Below are positions 37,079 to 45,319 of a stretch of 64,000 nucleotides of DNA, piece by piece. This DNA is from Isoptericola sediminis (lineage in GTDB: Bacteria; Actinomycetota; Actinomycetes; Actinomycetales; Cellulomonadaceae). How positions within the stretch are numbered: the stretch's first letter is position 1; each line of letters opens with the position of its first letter. Made by a program: the position numbers and the translations under genes. The notes beneath the pieces were generated by a model, which searched no databases, was not told where the DNA came from, and worked only from the letters and a program-made list of their open reading frames with translations. Location: NCBI RefSeq assembly GCF_013085345.1, contig NZ_JABFAJ010000007.1:1-64000 (forward strand), in the 5' to 3' direction.

Positions 37079-38367
37079 GACGACCACGGTAGCCAGGCCC
37101 GTACGGTGAACCCGCCGTCAGCCTCGTGCGTCGTGAGGGAACCGCCCGCGAGCTCGGCCCGCTCGACCAGACCGAGCAGCCCGAGGCCCGACGGCGGGAT
37201 GTCGGCAGCGGTCGCAGGTTCCGTCGCCGGCGTCGGGTTCGACACCGTGATGGACAGTCCCCGGCCGGGACCACCCCGCAGCAGGACCGTCGCCGGCATG
37301 TGCGCCGCGTGCTTGCGCACGTTGGTCAGCGCCTCCTGCACGATCCGGTAGGCGGTGCGCGACGTCGTGGTCGGCAACCGGGCGGCCTCGTCCGTCTCGT
37401 CGACGACCCGGACGGCCGTCCCCGCCTCCTCGGTCGCCCGCGCCAGGTCCGCCACGTCGGCGAGCGTCGGCTGCGGTCTCTCGGGCCGGTCGACCGGGAC
37501 CCCTGGGCCGGCCTGCCGGGGAGCGCCGGGCCCGTCCAGCCCGCGCAGCACCCCGAGCACCTCGCGCAGCTCGCCGAGCGCCTCGTGGGCGCTGTCCCGG
37601 ACCAGTCCCGCGGTCTCGGCGACCTTCTCCGGTGGCAGGTCGCTGCGATACGCGAGCGCGCCGGCGTGCATCGCCACCAGGGACATGCGGTGGGCGAGCA
37701 CGTCGTGCATCTCCCGCGCGATCCGCGCCCGCTCGTTCGCCCGCGCCTGGGCGACCCGGCTCGCCTGCTCCCGTTCCGCCGTCGCCACCCGCTCGTGCAG
37801 CTCGGCGAGGTGCTCCCGCCGCAACCCGACGTACGCGCCGATCCAGACCATCAGCGCGTACGCACCGATGCCGCTGCCGACGTCGAAGACCCAGTTCATG
37901 CCGTCGTCGACCGGGTACAGCGCCCCGTAGACCCATCCACCCACGACGAACACCGCTCCGACCAGGCCGATGCGCCACCAGCGCCGGTGCGTCGCGAGCG
38001 AGACCACCGCGAGCGCCAGGGGACCCGAGGAGAACACCGAGACCGTCGACGCCGCCGCGATCAGCAGCGCGACGGTCGTCGGGAACCGGCGGCGCAGCAG
38101 CACCAGACCGAAGCAGAGCAGTCCCACGGAGATGTCCAGGGCGAGGAGGTCGGGCGTGGACTCGCGCTGGCCGGTCTCCACCTCCCACGCGACCGTGCCG
38201 GCGACGAGCATGCTCACCGCGAAGGCCGCCAGCAGCCGCCAGGCCTCGCCCCACACGCGGCGCCACCGCGCAGCGGTCGGCGGCGCGGTCGGGGCCGGTC
38301 CCGCGACCCCCGGTGCCGGGCGGTCCGCCGGGGAGTACCGGTAGGGGTCGACGGGCGGGGCGGGCAC
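37075..38367 (-). CDS. NarL-type sensor histidine kinase
   Basis: 430 aa. Proline-rich N terminus, about five or six TM helices (~residues 38-185) with almost no outer loops, then HisKA_3 with the phospho-acceptor His in AREMHDVLAHRMS and a HATPase domain (SRTAYRIVQEALTNVRKHA, GLGLLGLVERA). Intramembrane-sensing style kinases of this build often monitor cell-envelope antibiotics. GTG start with TAGGCT (38374-38379) 6 nt upstream. Overlaps the response regulator gene. Confidence 0.93.
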   Translation of the reverse strand: MPAPPVDPYRYSPADRPAPGVAGPAPTAPPTAARWRRVWGEAWRLLAAFAVSMLVAGTVAWEVETGQRESTPDLLALDISVGLLCFGLVLLRRRFPTTVALLIAAASTVSVFSSGPLALAVVSLATHRRWWRIGLVGAVFVVGGWVYGALYPVDDGMNWVFDVGSGIGAYALMVWIGAYVGLRREHLAELHERVATAEREQASRVAQARANERARIAREMHDVLAHRMSLVAMHAGALAYRSDLPPEKVAETAGLVRDSAHEALGELREVLGVLRGLDGPGAPRQAGPGVPVDRPERPQPTLADVADLARATEEAGTAVRVVDETDEAARLPTTTSRTAYRIVQEALTNVRKHAAHMPATVLLRGGPGRGLSITVSNPTPATEPATAADIPPSGLGLLGLVERAELAGGSLTTHEADGGFTVRAWLPWSS

Positions 38368-38403
38368 CCTACGAGCCTAGGCACACCGGGGACGCCGGGG
38401 CAT

Positions 38404-38460
38404 CATCCGAAGGGATGAGCCCGAACCCTCCCACGGGACGACACGGACCCTCCCCACGGG
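38404..38460 (+). promoter_or_regulatory. candidate response-regulator operator before the ABC exporter
   Basis: Tandem near-identical repeats ACCCTCCCACGGG (38425-38437) and ACCCTCCCCACGGG (38447-38460) start 22 bp apart, two helical turns, 27-60 bp upstream of the exporter's -10 box. A short CATCC/GGATG hairpin (38404-38417) precedes them. The spacing suits dimers of a NarL-type regulator. Confidence 0.45.
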
Positions 38461-38498
38461 CGATGTGCTGCCCCGGCGCCGCGCGCGAGGGTGGGGCC

Positions 38499-39398
38499 AT
38501 GATCACCGTGGAACACCTGACCAAGAGGTACGGGCCCGTCCTGGCCGTGGACGACGTGTCGTTCACCGCCGAACCGGGCCTCGTGACCGGATTCCTCGGC
38601 CCGAACGGCGCCGGCAAGTCCACCGCCATGCGCATGATGACGGGCCTGACCCCGCCCACGAGCGGGGCCGCACGGATCCTCGGCAAGCCCTTCGCCGCGC
38701 TCGCCAACCCCGGCCGCCGGGTCGGCGTCCTGCTGGACGCCTCCGCCCAGCACGCCGGGCGCACCGGCCGCGAGACGCTGGTGCTGGCCGCCCTGCTGAC
38801 CGGGGTGGAGCGTCGTCGCGTCGACGAGGTCCTCGACACCGTGGGGCTCACCCCCGCCGAGGCCGGACGCCGGGTGCGCACCTACTCCCTGGGGATGCGG
38901 CAGCGGCTCGGCCTCGCGACCGCGCTGCTCGGGGACCCCGACGTCCTGATCCTCGACGAGCCCGCCAACGGCCTCGACCCCGCCGGCATCCGCTGGATGC
39001 GTGACCTGCTGCGCGACTTCGCGCGCGACGGGGGCACCGTGCTGCTGTCCAGCCACCTGCTGTCCGAGATCGAGCAGGTCGCCGACCGGCTCGTCGTCAT
39101 CGGCCGCGGCCGGGTCGTGGCCGAGGGCACCAAGGACGAGCTGCTCCGCGCGGCCGGCGTGGTGGTCCGCTCGCTGGACGACCAGGCCCTGGCCGCCGAG
39201 CTGCGCCGCGCCGGCGTCGACGTCGAGGCGGGAGTCCACGGTGGGCTGTCCGTCGCGGCCGATGCCGAGACCGTGGCACGGACCGCTGCGGGCGCGGGTG
39301 TCCTCGTGACCGAGCTGCGCCCCGCCGACTCCCGCGGGCTGGAGGAGCTGTTCCTCGAGCTCACCGCCGCGGACGCCCGAGAGGAGGTCTCGGCATGA
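38499..39398 (+). CDS. ABC exporter ATP-binding protein (BcrA/DrrA-like)
   Basis: 299 aa. Walker A GPNGAGKS near residue 35, a family-typical SLGMRQRLGLATAL signature (variant of LSGGQ), Walker B VLILDEPANGLD, switch His in LLSSHLLSEIEQV, and a C-terminal ~80-residue domain. The variant signature is typical of bacitracin/lantibiotic-immunity exporters. GAGGGT (38487-38492) ends 6 nt before the ATG. Divergent from the two-component pair, which is the usual arrangement for peptide-antibiotic detox modules. Confidence 0.92.
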   Translation: MITVEHLTKRYGPVLAVDDVSFTAEPGLVTGFLGPNGAGKSTAMRMMTGLTPPTSGAARILGKPFAALANPGRRVGVLLDASAQHAGRTGRETLVLAALLTGVERRRVDEVLDTVGLTPAEAGRRVRTYSLGMRQRLGLATALLGDPDVLILDEPANGLDPAGIRWMRDLLRDFARDGGTVLLSSHLLSEIEQVADRLVVIGRGRVVAEGTKDELLRAAGVVVRSLDDQALAAELRRAGVDVEAGVHGGLSVAADAETVARTAAGAGVLVTELRPADSRGLEELFLELTAADAREEVSA

Positions 39399-40198
39399 CC
39401 GCCGTCGACCAGACCCGGACCACCCGCCGCACCGGTGCCCGCACCACGGCCGAGATCCGCCCCGTCCCCTTCTCCCGCCTGACGCTGGTCGAGTGGCGCA
39501 AGCAGCTCGACACCCGGGCCGTGCGGTGGCTGTTCGTCATCATCGCGCTGCTGACGGCCGGCGTCGTCACCGTGACGGCCCTGGTCGGTGACGGCGACGT
39601 GTCGTTCGAGACGTTCGTCTCGACCACCTCCACGCCCCTGGCCATGCTGCTGCCGATCGTCGCCATCCTGGCCACGACGGCCGAGTGGTCGCAGCGCACG
39701 GCGCTGACCACGTTCACGCTGGAGCCACGCCGCGGACGCGTCGTCGGGGCCAAGCTGCTGACCGCCGTCGGCTCCGGGCTGGCGTTCTTCGTCGTGGCCG
39801 TGGGGATCGCCGCTGTCGCCCACGTCGGGGTGGTCATGCTGCGCGACGCCTCGCCGGACTGGGGACTCGGCGCGATGACCGCCGGCATGGCCCTGATGAT
39901 CGTGCTCTGGATGGTCCAGGGCGTCGCGTTCGGCCTGGCGCTGCAGAGCACCCCGGCCGCGATCGTGGTCTACCTCGCGGTACCCTCCATCGTCGGGGCG
40001 ATCACGATGCTCCTGACCTCATGGTCCGACGTGTGGCCCTGGCTCGACCTCTCCACGTCCTCCGTCCCGCTGATCACGGGCGGGTCGCTGGGCGGCACCG
40101 AGTGGGCGCAGCTCGCGACGTCGGCGGCGATCTGGGTCGGCCTGCCCCTGGCGCTCGGCACCTGGCGCGTGCAGCGCGGGGAGGTCAAGACCGCCTGA
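39395..40198 (+). CDS. ABC exporter permease
   Basis: 267 aa. A polar N-terminal ~45 residues (with LTLVEWRKQLDTRAVRW, typical of the EcsB/BcrB-type permease start), then six TM helices. The ATG overlaps the stop of the ATPase gene (ATGA), so the pair forms one exporter. The substrate is not visible; an envelope-active compound is likely because of the linked sensor kinase. Confidence 0.88.
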   Translation: MTAVDQTRTTRRTGARTTAEIRPVPFSRLTLVEWRKQLDTRAVRWLFVIIALLTAGVVTVTALVGDGDVSFETFVSTTSTPLAMLLPIVAILATTAEWSQRTALTTFTLEPRRGRVVGAKLLTAVGSGLAFFVVAVGIAAVAHVGVVMLRDASPDWGLGAMTAGMALMIVLWMVQGVAFGLALQSTPAAIVVYLAVPSIVGAITMLLTSWSDVWPWLDLSTSSVPLITGGSLGGTEWAQLATSAAIWVGLPLALGTWRVQRGEVKTA

Positions 40199-40232
40199 CC
40201 CGCAGGCCGCCGGGGTGCCGGCACGACGGCGG

Positions 40233-40274
40233 CCGGGCCGTCCGCTCCGTCCGCCCGGACGGGCGGCGGCCCGG
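40233..40274. terminator. convergent hairpin between exporter and propeller array
   Basis: CCGGGCCG (40233-40240) pairs with CGGCCCGG (40267-40274), with inner GTCCG/CGGAC pairing. It lies in the 87-bp gap between the plus-strand permease and the minus-strand array, and is probably two-way. Confidence 0.55.
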
Positions 40275-40285
40275 CGGCGCCGTGC

Positions 40286-41947
40286 TCAGGACCCGGTCGC
40301 GTAGCCGGTCAGCCCGCGGGGTGACCACCGCAGGAGGTGACCCGCGGCGGCCAGGTCCAGGCCCCAGCCGTCCGAGGAGAGCTCGGTGGACCACAGGTCC
40401 TCGCCGGTCGCCGCGTCCACGGCGCTCCACCGTGCCAGCACCCGTTCGCCGGTGTAGGTCGGCACGACGACGGCCACGACCGTGCCGTCGGTGAAGGCGG
40501 CCTCCAGCTCGCCGCTCCGACCGCCGCCGGCCAGCGCCGAGTACTGGACGACGAGGTCGTCCCGGACCCAGCGCACGGCGCCGTCCTCGCGCCCCAGGCC
40601 GACGACGCGGTCCCGGCTGTCCAGCACGACCGCCACGTCGTCGGTACGGGCCAGCAGGCGCTCGGCGTTGATGTCCGCCTGCCACAGCTCCTCCCCGGCG
40701 CGGTCCAGCGCGATCGTCCGCGCGGCGAAGGCGACCAGCAGCTCGTCGGCGTCACCACCGACCGTGGACAGGGGGTCGAGGACCCGCCCCTCGACCGAGT
40801 ACAGGCGCTCCCCGTCGGCACCCAGGACGTCGTGCTCCAGGGCCGGTCGGTTCCACACCCCGCTCGAGACGACGTACCCCCCGTCCGCGAGCGGCCGGAC
40901 CCGCCGCACGACGTCGTCGTCGTCGGTCGCGACGTCCGGGACGTCGAGGCGCTTGCCCTCCGGCGTGAGGTAGGCCAGGATGCCGCAGCCCGCGACGCCG
41001 ATGAGCTCCCGGCCGACCGCGTGGTCGAGCGTGGCACGCCGGTCGACCCGGGCGTTGCGCCCGCCGACGTCCCACGAGACGCACTGCGTCCGGTCGCGCA
41101 CCTGCCCGAACGGCACCGTCGTGACCCAGCGCTCCTCACCGGTGACGGCGTCCGCGGCGCTCAGCTCCAGGTCGTAGCCGTCGTCGATCTCCCCGATCAC
41201 GGTCAGGTTGGTCAGCGGGTCGCCGCGCAGGTCCACGTCCACGTCCTCGGGGTCGCCCACCCACGTCGCCGACACCACCGTGCCGCGGGGACCCGGCACC
41301 ACGAGGTCGTGGTCGCCCTCGACGGTGCGGCGCACCAGCACGCTGCCGTCGTCCTCGACGACGGTGACGTGCGCCTCCCCGTCGATCTCCTGGGCCACGC
41401 AGACCACCAGCTCGGCGGGGCGGACGTCGATCGTGTCACCCCAGACGGCCATCCCCGGTCCGCAGCTCCCGTCGGCATCGTCGAGCTGGACCGTCCACCG
41501 GGGTCGCCCGGTCGCCAGGTCGATGCCCACCAGCTCGTCGTGCCGGTGCACCGCGACCACCTCGCCCTGCATGGCGATGAGCCCGCCGCTCAGCCCGAGC
41601 CCGCCGATGTCCTCGTTCAGGCTCCAGGCCTCGAAGGGCGGGCCCGAGAGGTCCGTCACCCCGCCGGCCGCCGCACGCAGGTCGTCACCACGCCAGCGGT
41701 CCGCGGCCCCGTCGACGAGCACCACGGCGGCCAGCACCCCCACCAGGCCCAGGACCCCGACCCAGCGCACCCGCCGCGGCCGGCCGGACCACCGCCGTCG
41801 GGCTCCCGACGCCGGTCCCGGGACTGCGCCGGCGGACTCACCGGGGTCCGCGGCCTCCTGGGACGCAGGTTCACGACCGGCCTCGGACCCGTCAGGAACG
41901 AGGTCGAACGTGAACGCCCCCTCGGGGGCACCTCGTCGTCGCCCCAC
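40286..41947 (-). CDS. PQQ-like beta-propeller membrane protein, array copy A
   Basis: 553 aa, the most divergent and last-transcribed of five tandem paralogues. Cytoplasmic ~60-residue tail with FDL (residues 13-15), one TM helix (~62-80), linker AAGGVTDLS, then an extracellular PQQ-type propeller with blades such as LVGIDLATGRPRWTVQL, YDLELSAADAVTGEERW and WSAVDAATGEDLW. Four conserved Cys (first two at 162 and 183; then in RTQC and VAGC). No PQQ-binding or dehydrogenase residues are recognised, so it is likely a binding or scaffold propeller. GTG start; TAACGT, formed with the stop codon of copy B, lies 6 nt upstream. Confidence 0.85.
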   Translation of the reverse strand: MGRRRGAPEGAFTFDLVPDGSEAGREPASQEAADPGESAGAVPGPASGARRRWSGRPRRVRWVGVLGLVGVLAAVVLVDGAADRWRGDDLRAAAGGVTDLSGPPFEAWSLNEDIGGLGLSGGLIAMQGEVVAVHRHDELVGIDLATGRPRWTVQLDDADGSCGPGMAVWGDTIDVRPAELVVCVAQEIDGEAHVTVVEDDGSVLVRRTVEGDHDLVVPGPRGTVVSATWVGDPEDVDVDLRGDPLTNLTVIGEIDDGYDLELSAADAVTGEERWVTTVPFGQVRDRTQCVSWDVGGRNARVDRRATLDHAVGRELIGVAGCGILAYLTPEGKRLDVPDVATDDDDVVRRVRPLADGGYVVSSGVWNRPALEHDVLGADGERLYSVEGRVLDPLSTVGGDADELLVAFAARTIALDRAGEELWQADINAERLLARTDDVAVVLDSRDRVVGLGREDGAVRWVRDDLVVQYSALAGGGRSGELEAAFTDGTVVAVVVPTYTGERVLARWSAVDAATGEDLWSTELSSDGWGLDLAAAGHLLRWSPRGLTGYATGS

Positions 41948-41953
41948 CTCTCG

Positions 41954-41959
41954 ACGTTA
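41954..41959 (-). promoter_or_regulatory. -10 box TAACGT built on the stop codon of copy B
   Basis: TAACGT on the minus strand begins with the TAA stop of propeller copy B and ends 6 nt before the GTG of copy A. It would give copy A its own leaderless transcript. Confidence 0.45.
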
Positions 41960-43633
41960 CCGCTGTTCGAGCACTCTGACCGAGGTGATCTCGGGCCAGG
42001 CCCGGAAGAAGGGACCGTCCTGACGGACCTCGTGCAGCAGCAGGTGCCCGTCCACGGCGGTGACCCACGGCAGACCGTCCAGGTCCAGGCCCGTGCGCTG
42101 CGCGTCGCCGCTGGTGAGATCGACCATGAGGAGGCTGCCGGGCCAGGTGGGACCTGCGTCGATGCCCTCCATCAGCGCGACCGTGACGCGCTCGCCGTCG
42201 GTGACGGCCGACGTCGGCCACACCCAGCGACCGTCCGGTGCGGGATGGACCATGTCGATGCGCCACCGCTCCGCGCCGTCCCCGTCGTCCAGGGCCACCA
42301 GGTCGGTGGACACGTCGGTGGACACCACGGTGACCCCCGCGGCGCGGGCGAGCACCCGGGCACGGCCCTCGAGCTCGGTCTCCCAGCGCGTCTCCCCGTC
42401 CGACGCCAGCCCGACGACCGTGCTGCCCCGGGTGGCGATCACCGCGGGGTCGGCCGTCCCCACCTGCGCCGCGGGTGCCTGCACCCTGCTGTCGGGGTCG
42501 AGGGCCGGCCCCGCGCCGTCGTCGGCCACCAACCCCGCACCGGCGAGACGCCGGGACACCACGAAGCCACCCCCCGGGAACGGCTCGACGAGCTCCCCGG
42601 ACGGCAGGTCGGCGAACGCGACACCGGCCACGTCGGTGACGCCCAGCGGCGTACCGTCCGTCGCCATCCCCGTACCGCCCTGGCACATCTGGTATCCCAC
42701 GACCGACGGTGTCGCGATCGGTTCGCGGACTCCCTTCAGCTCGATCCGCGTGGTCGCCGGACGGGGTCGTCCCGCGGCGTCGGCCGTGAGGACGACGCAG
42801 TCCTGCAGGGACTGCGGCCACCGTTCCGCCGTGCTCTCGGCCCGCACGGCACCGGTGAGGGCGTCCTCCACGCGCAGCGTCGCCGGGCCCAGCCCCTCGG
42901 GGTCGATCCCCGCGACCACCCGTGGCGCCGACGAGTTCTCCACCGTCCGCGGTTCCGGCAGGTCGATCTCGTGCTCGACCACGGCCAGCCCGCCGGCGGC
43001 TGCGGGCGCCACGAACACCCCGGCCTCGGGGCTCGGCTGCGGGTCGAGCGCCCGCTCCCCCACCTGTGCACCGGTGGCGTCGAGCACCGTGACCGTCCGC
43101 GCGCCCGCGGTGCCGTGCAGGCAGGTCACGAGGTCGGTCGTCATCGTCCACTCGACACCGCTGCTCAGGCGGGGGCGCGGGCCGCACTCCGGCTCAGGTC
43201 CGAGATCGGCACGCCAACGTTCGGTGCCGTCGGCGACGTCCCGGACGACGACCTCCTCACCGTCGACGAACGCGAGACCCCCGTCGGCCAGCACCGCGAC
43301 CACGGCGGAGGCCTCGGTGCTCCACGCCTCGCCGAGATCACCGTGCAGGGACACCACGCCGCCGGGAGCGGCCCGCAGCCGGTCCGCCCGGACCTGCTCG
43401 GCCACCTGCAGACCGACGACGGACGCCCCCGCGACGGCCAGCAGGGCACCGCCGACCGCCACGACCGCGGCCCGGCGTCGGCGGCGCGAGGCCGCTCGCC
43501 ACCACGCGGCCGCCCGGGGCCACCACTCCGGCCGGTCCGGCGGACGCGGCTCGCCGCCCGGGGGTCCCCCCGCGTCGTCCCCGTCGGCGGACACGTCGAA
43601 CGCGACCACGGGGCCGTCGGGTCGTGCCGCCAT
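41957..43633 (-). CDS. PQQ-like beta-propeller membrane protein, array copy B
   Basis: 558 aa. Cytoplasmic tail with FDV (12-14) and a Trp/Arg-rich stretch, TM helix ~55-76, linker APGGVVSL (88-95), extracellular propeller. First two Cys at 150 and 171 in PECGPRPRL and VTCLHG; third and fourth in LQDC and YQMC. Closest to copy C by eye (VRADRLRAAPGGV against VETDRLRTAPGGV, ECGPRPRL in both). Unlike its neighbours it has no -10 box before its start. A GTG at 43642 overlaps the stop of copy C (GTGA), so translation is coupled; ATG 43633 is the alternative used here. Confidence 0.85.
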   Translation of the reverse strand: MAARPDGPVVAFDVSADGDDAGGPPGGEPRPPDRPEWWPRAAAWWRAASRRRRRAAVVAVGGALLAVAGASVVGLQVAEQVRADRLRAAPGGVVSLHGDLGEAWSTEASAVVAVLADGGLAFVDGEEVVVRDVADGTERWRADLGPEPECGPRPRLSSGVEWTMTTDLVTCLHGTAGARTVTVLDATGAQVGERALDPQPSPEAGVFVAPAAAGGLAVVEHEIDLPEPRTVENSSAPRVVAGIDPEGLGPATLRVEDALTGAVRAESTAERWPQSLQDCVVLTADAAGRPRPATTRIELKGVREPIATPSVVGYQMCQGGTGMATDGTPLGVTDVAGVAFADLPSGELVEPFPGGGFVVSRRLAGAGLVADDGAGPALDPDSRVQAPAAQVGTADPAVIATRGSTVVGLASDGETRWETELEGRARVLARAAGVTVVSTDVSTDLVALDDGDGAERWRIDMVHPAPDGRWVWPTSAVTDGERVTVALMEGIDAGPTWPGSLLMVDLTSGDAQRTGLDLDGLPWVTAVDGHLLLHEVRQDGPFFRAWPEITSVRVLEQR

Positions 43634-43638
43634 GCCGC

Positions 43639-45306
43639 TCACGCCCCCTCGGGGGCGAGGACGGTGAGACCCACCACCGCGCTGCCCGGCCCGGCGGTCA
43701 TGGCCTCGCGGTCGGCGAACTCGGGGACCAGCAGGTGGCCGTCGACCGCGACGAGCTGTCCCGTCTCCCCGAGCCGTCCGTCCCCGAGCGGGACCCGCGG
43801 GGCGACCTCCCGTCCCGTGCGCAGGTCGATCGTGAACAGCGAGAACGTGGCCGGCCCCGTGGCGGGGAACTCCAGCAGCACACCGGTCATCCGCTCCCCG
43901 TCCGTGGCTGCCGACAGCACGTACCGCCGCGGGCCGGCGTCGGGTGCCAGGCTCCACCGCTCCGACCCGTCGGCCGGGTCGTACGCGGCCAGCAGGTTCC
44001 AGCCGCCCGCCACGACGACGTCGGCGGTCCGCACCAGGACCTGCGGGTCGTCCAGCGACACCTCCCAGCGTTCGGTCCCGTCGTCGGCGAGAGCGACGAC
44101 ACGGTCGGTGCCGACGGCGACCTGGCCGGACCCGCTGCTGCCGTCGGTCGCCGGGACCTCCACCCGCAGGTCCGGGAGCTCCAGCACCGGGGTGCCGTCG
44201 TCGGTCTGCACGATCGTGCCGGACCCCTGCGGGGCGACGAACCGGTCACCCGGGGCGGGCTGGCGGACGGGATCGTCCGGCCAGGTGCTCCGGTCCGTGG
44301 CGTGCCCGAGCGGGACCCCCGCGTACGTGGCACCCCCGTCGACGGCGCAGCCGTCGAAGGCGACCATCGACGGGGTGCCCAGCAGGACGCCGAGGTCGAG
44401 CACGGCCCGGCCCCCCGGCCCGGGGACCGCGTCGCCGCTCGGTCCGTCGGCGCCCAGGTCGTAGCAGTCGCTGGCGACGACGTCGGACAGCGCGGCCAGG
44501 TCCAGGGTCTGGCGCCGCTCCCCGGTCAGGGCGTCCTCCAGCCGGACCTGCGTCGACCCCGGCTCGAGCCCCGGACGGAGGAGCTCGGCGAACACCTGCC
44601 GCCGCGACGCGAACGTCACCTGGGCGGGCAGGTCGCTGTCGTGCTCGGCGACGAGCAGCCCGCCGTGCGCCGCCGGGGCGACCGCGCGCAGCGGCCCGCC
44701 GTAGCGGTCGTCGTCCAGGTCACGCCGCCCGACGACGTCCCCGTCGGCGTCCAGCACCGTGACGGCACGCGCACCGTCCGCGCCGTGCACGCACGTGACG
44801 GTCTCGACCGGGATCGTCCACTCGACGCCGCTGCCGAGCCGGGGACGCGGGCCGCACTCGAGCCCGTCGTCGAGGGTGGTGCGCCAGCGCTCGATGCCGG
44901 TGGCGACCTCGAGAGCCACCAGGTCAGCACCTCTGACCACGGCGAGACCGCCGTCGGGCAGCACCGTCGCGAGACCGTCGACGTCCGCGTGCCAGACCTC
45001 GGTCAGCGCGCCGTCCAGGGAGAGCACACCACCCGGTGCGGTGCGCAGCCGGTCGGTCTCGACGTGGTCGGCCAGGGCGCCGGCCGCCACCGCGCCCCCG
45101 GTGAGCACGAGGACGGCGACGGCCGCGATCCCGAGCGCGGTGCGGCGCTGGCGGCGACCCGCCCGGCGCCACCGTTCGACCGCCCGGACGGCGCGTCCGG
45201 TCCGGCCGGGTGCCGGGCCGCCGTCCGGGTACCCGGTGGCGTCCGGGTCCGCGGCGTCGTGGGACACGTCGAAGGTGACGACCTCGCCCCCGCGCTGACG
45301 GCCCAT
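43639..45306 (-). CDS. PQQ-like beta-propeller membrane protein, array copy C
   Basis: 555 aa. Cytoplasmic tail with FDV (12-14), Arg-rich stop-transfer, TM helix ~57-79, linker APGGVLSL, extracellular propeller with blades WHADVDGLATVLPDGGLAVV, LVALEVATGIERWRT and WNLLAAYDPADGSERW. Four conserved Cys (151, 172, then in ASDC and FDGC). ATG start; TAGGGT (45314-45319), whose TAG is the stop codon of copy D, ends 7 nt upstream. Lies in the middle of the array and is translationally linked to copy B downstream. Confidence 0.85.
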   Translation of the reverse strand: MGRQRGGEVVTFDVSHDAADPDATGYPDGGPAPGRTGRAVRAVERWRRAGRRQRRTALGIAAVAVLVLTGGAVAAGALADHVETDRLRTAPGGVLSLDGALTEVWHADVDGLATVLPDGGLAVVRGADLVALEVATGIERWRTTLDDGLECGPRPRLGSGVEWTIPVETVTCVHGADGARAVTVLDADGDVVGRRDLDDDRYGGPLRAVAPAAHGGLLVAEHDSDLPAQVTFASRRQVFAELLRPGLEPGSTQVRLEDALTGERRQTLDLAALSDVVASDCYDLGADGPSGDAVPGPGGRAVLDLGVLLGTPSMVAFDGCAVDGGATYAGVPLGHATDRSTWPDDPVRQPAPGDRFVAPQGSGTIVQTDDGTPVLELPDLRVEVPATDGSSGSGQVAVGTDRVVALADDGTERWEVSLDDPQVLVRTADVVVAGGWNLLAAYDPADGSERWSLAPDAGPRRYVLSAATDGERMTGVLLEFPATGPATFSLFTIDLRTGREVAPRVPLGDGRLGETGQLVAVDGHLLVPEFADREAMTAGPGSAVVGLTVLAPEGA

Positions 45307-45313
45307 GCGCGCG

Positions 45314-45319
45314 ACCCTA
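45314..45319 (-). promoter_or_regulatory. -10 box TAGGGT built on the stop codon of copy D
   Basis: TAGGGT on the minus strand starts with the TAG stop of propeller copy D and ends 7 nt before the ATG of copy C, the same layout as many single-gene leaderless starts in this window. Confidence 0.5.

Noticed and set aside
40337-44464. Plus-strand open frame of 1,375 codons across propeller copies A-C
   Set aside because: Antisense to three paralogous genes with clear TM and propeller features; no recognisable domain in the translation.
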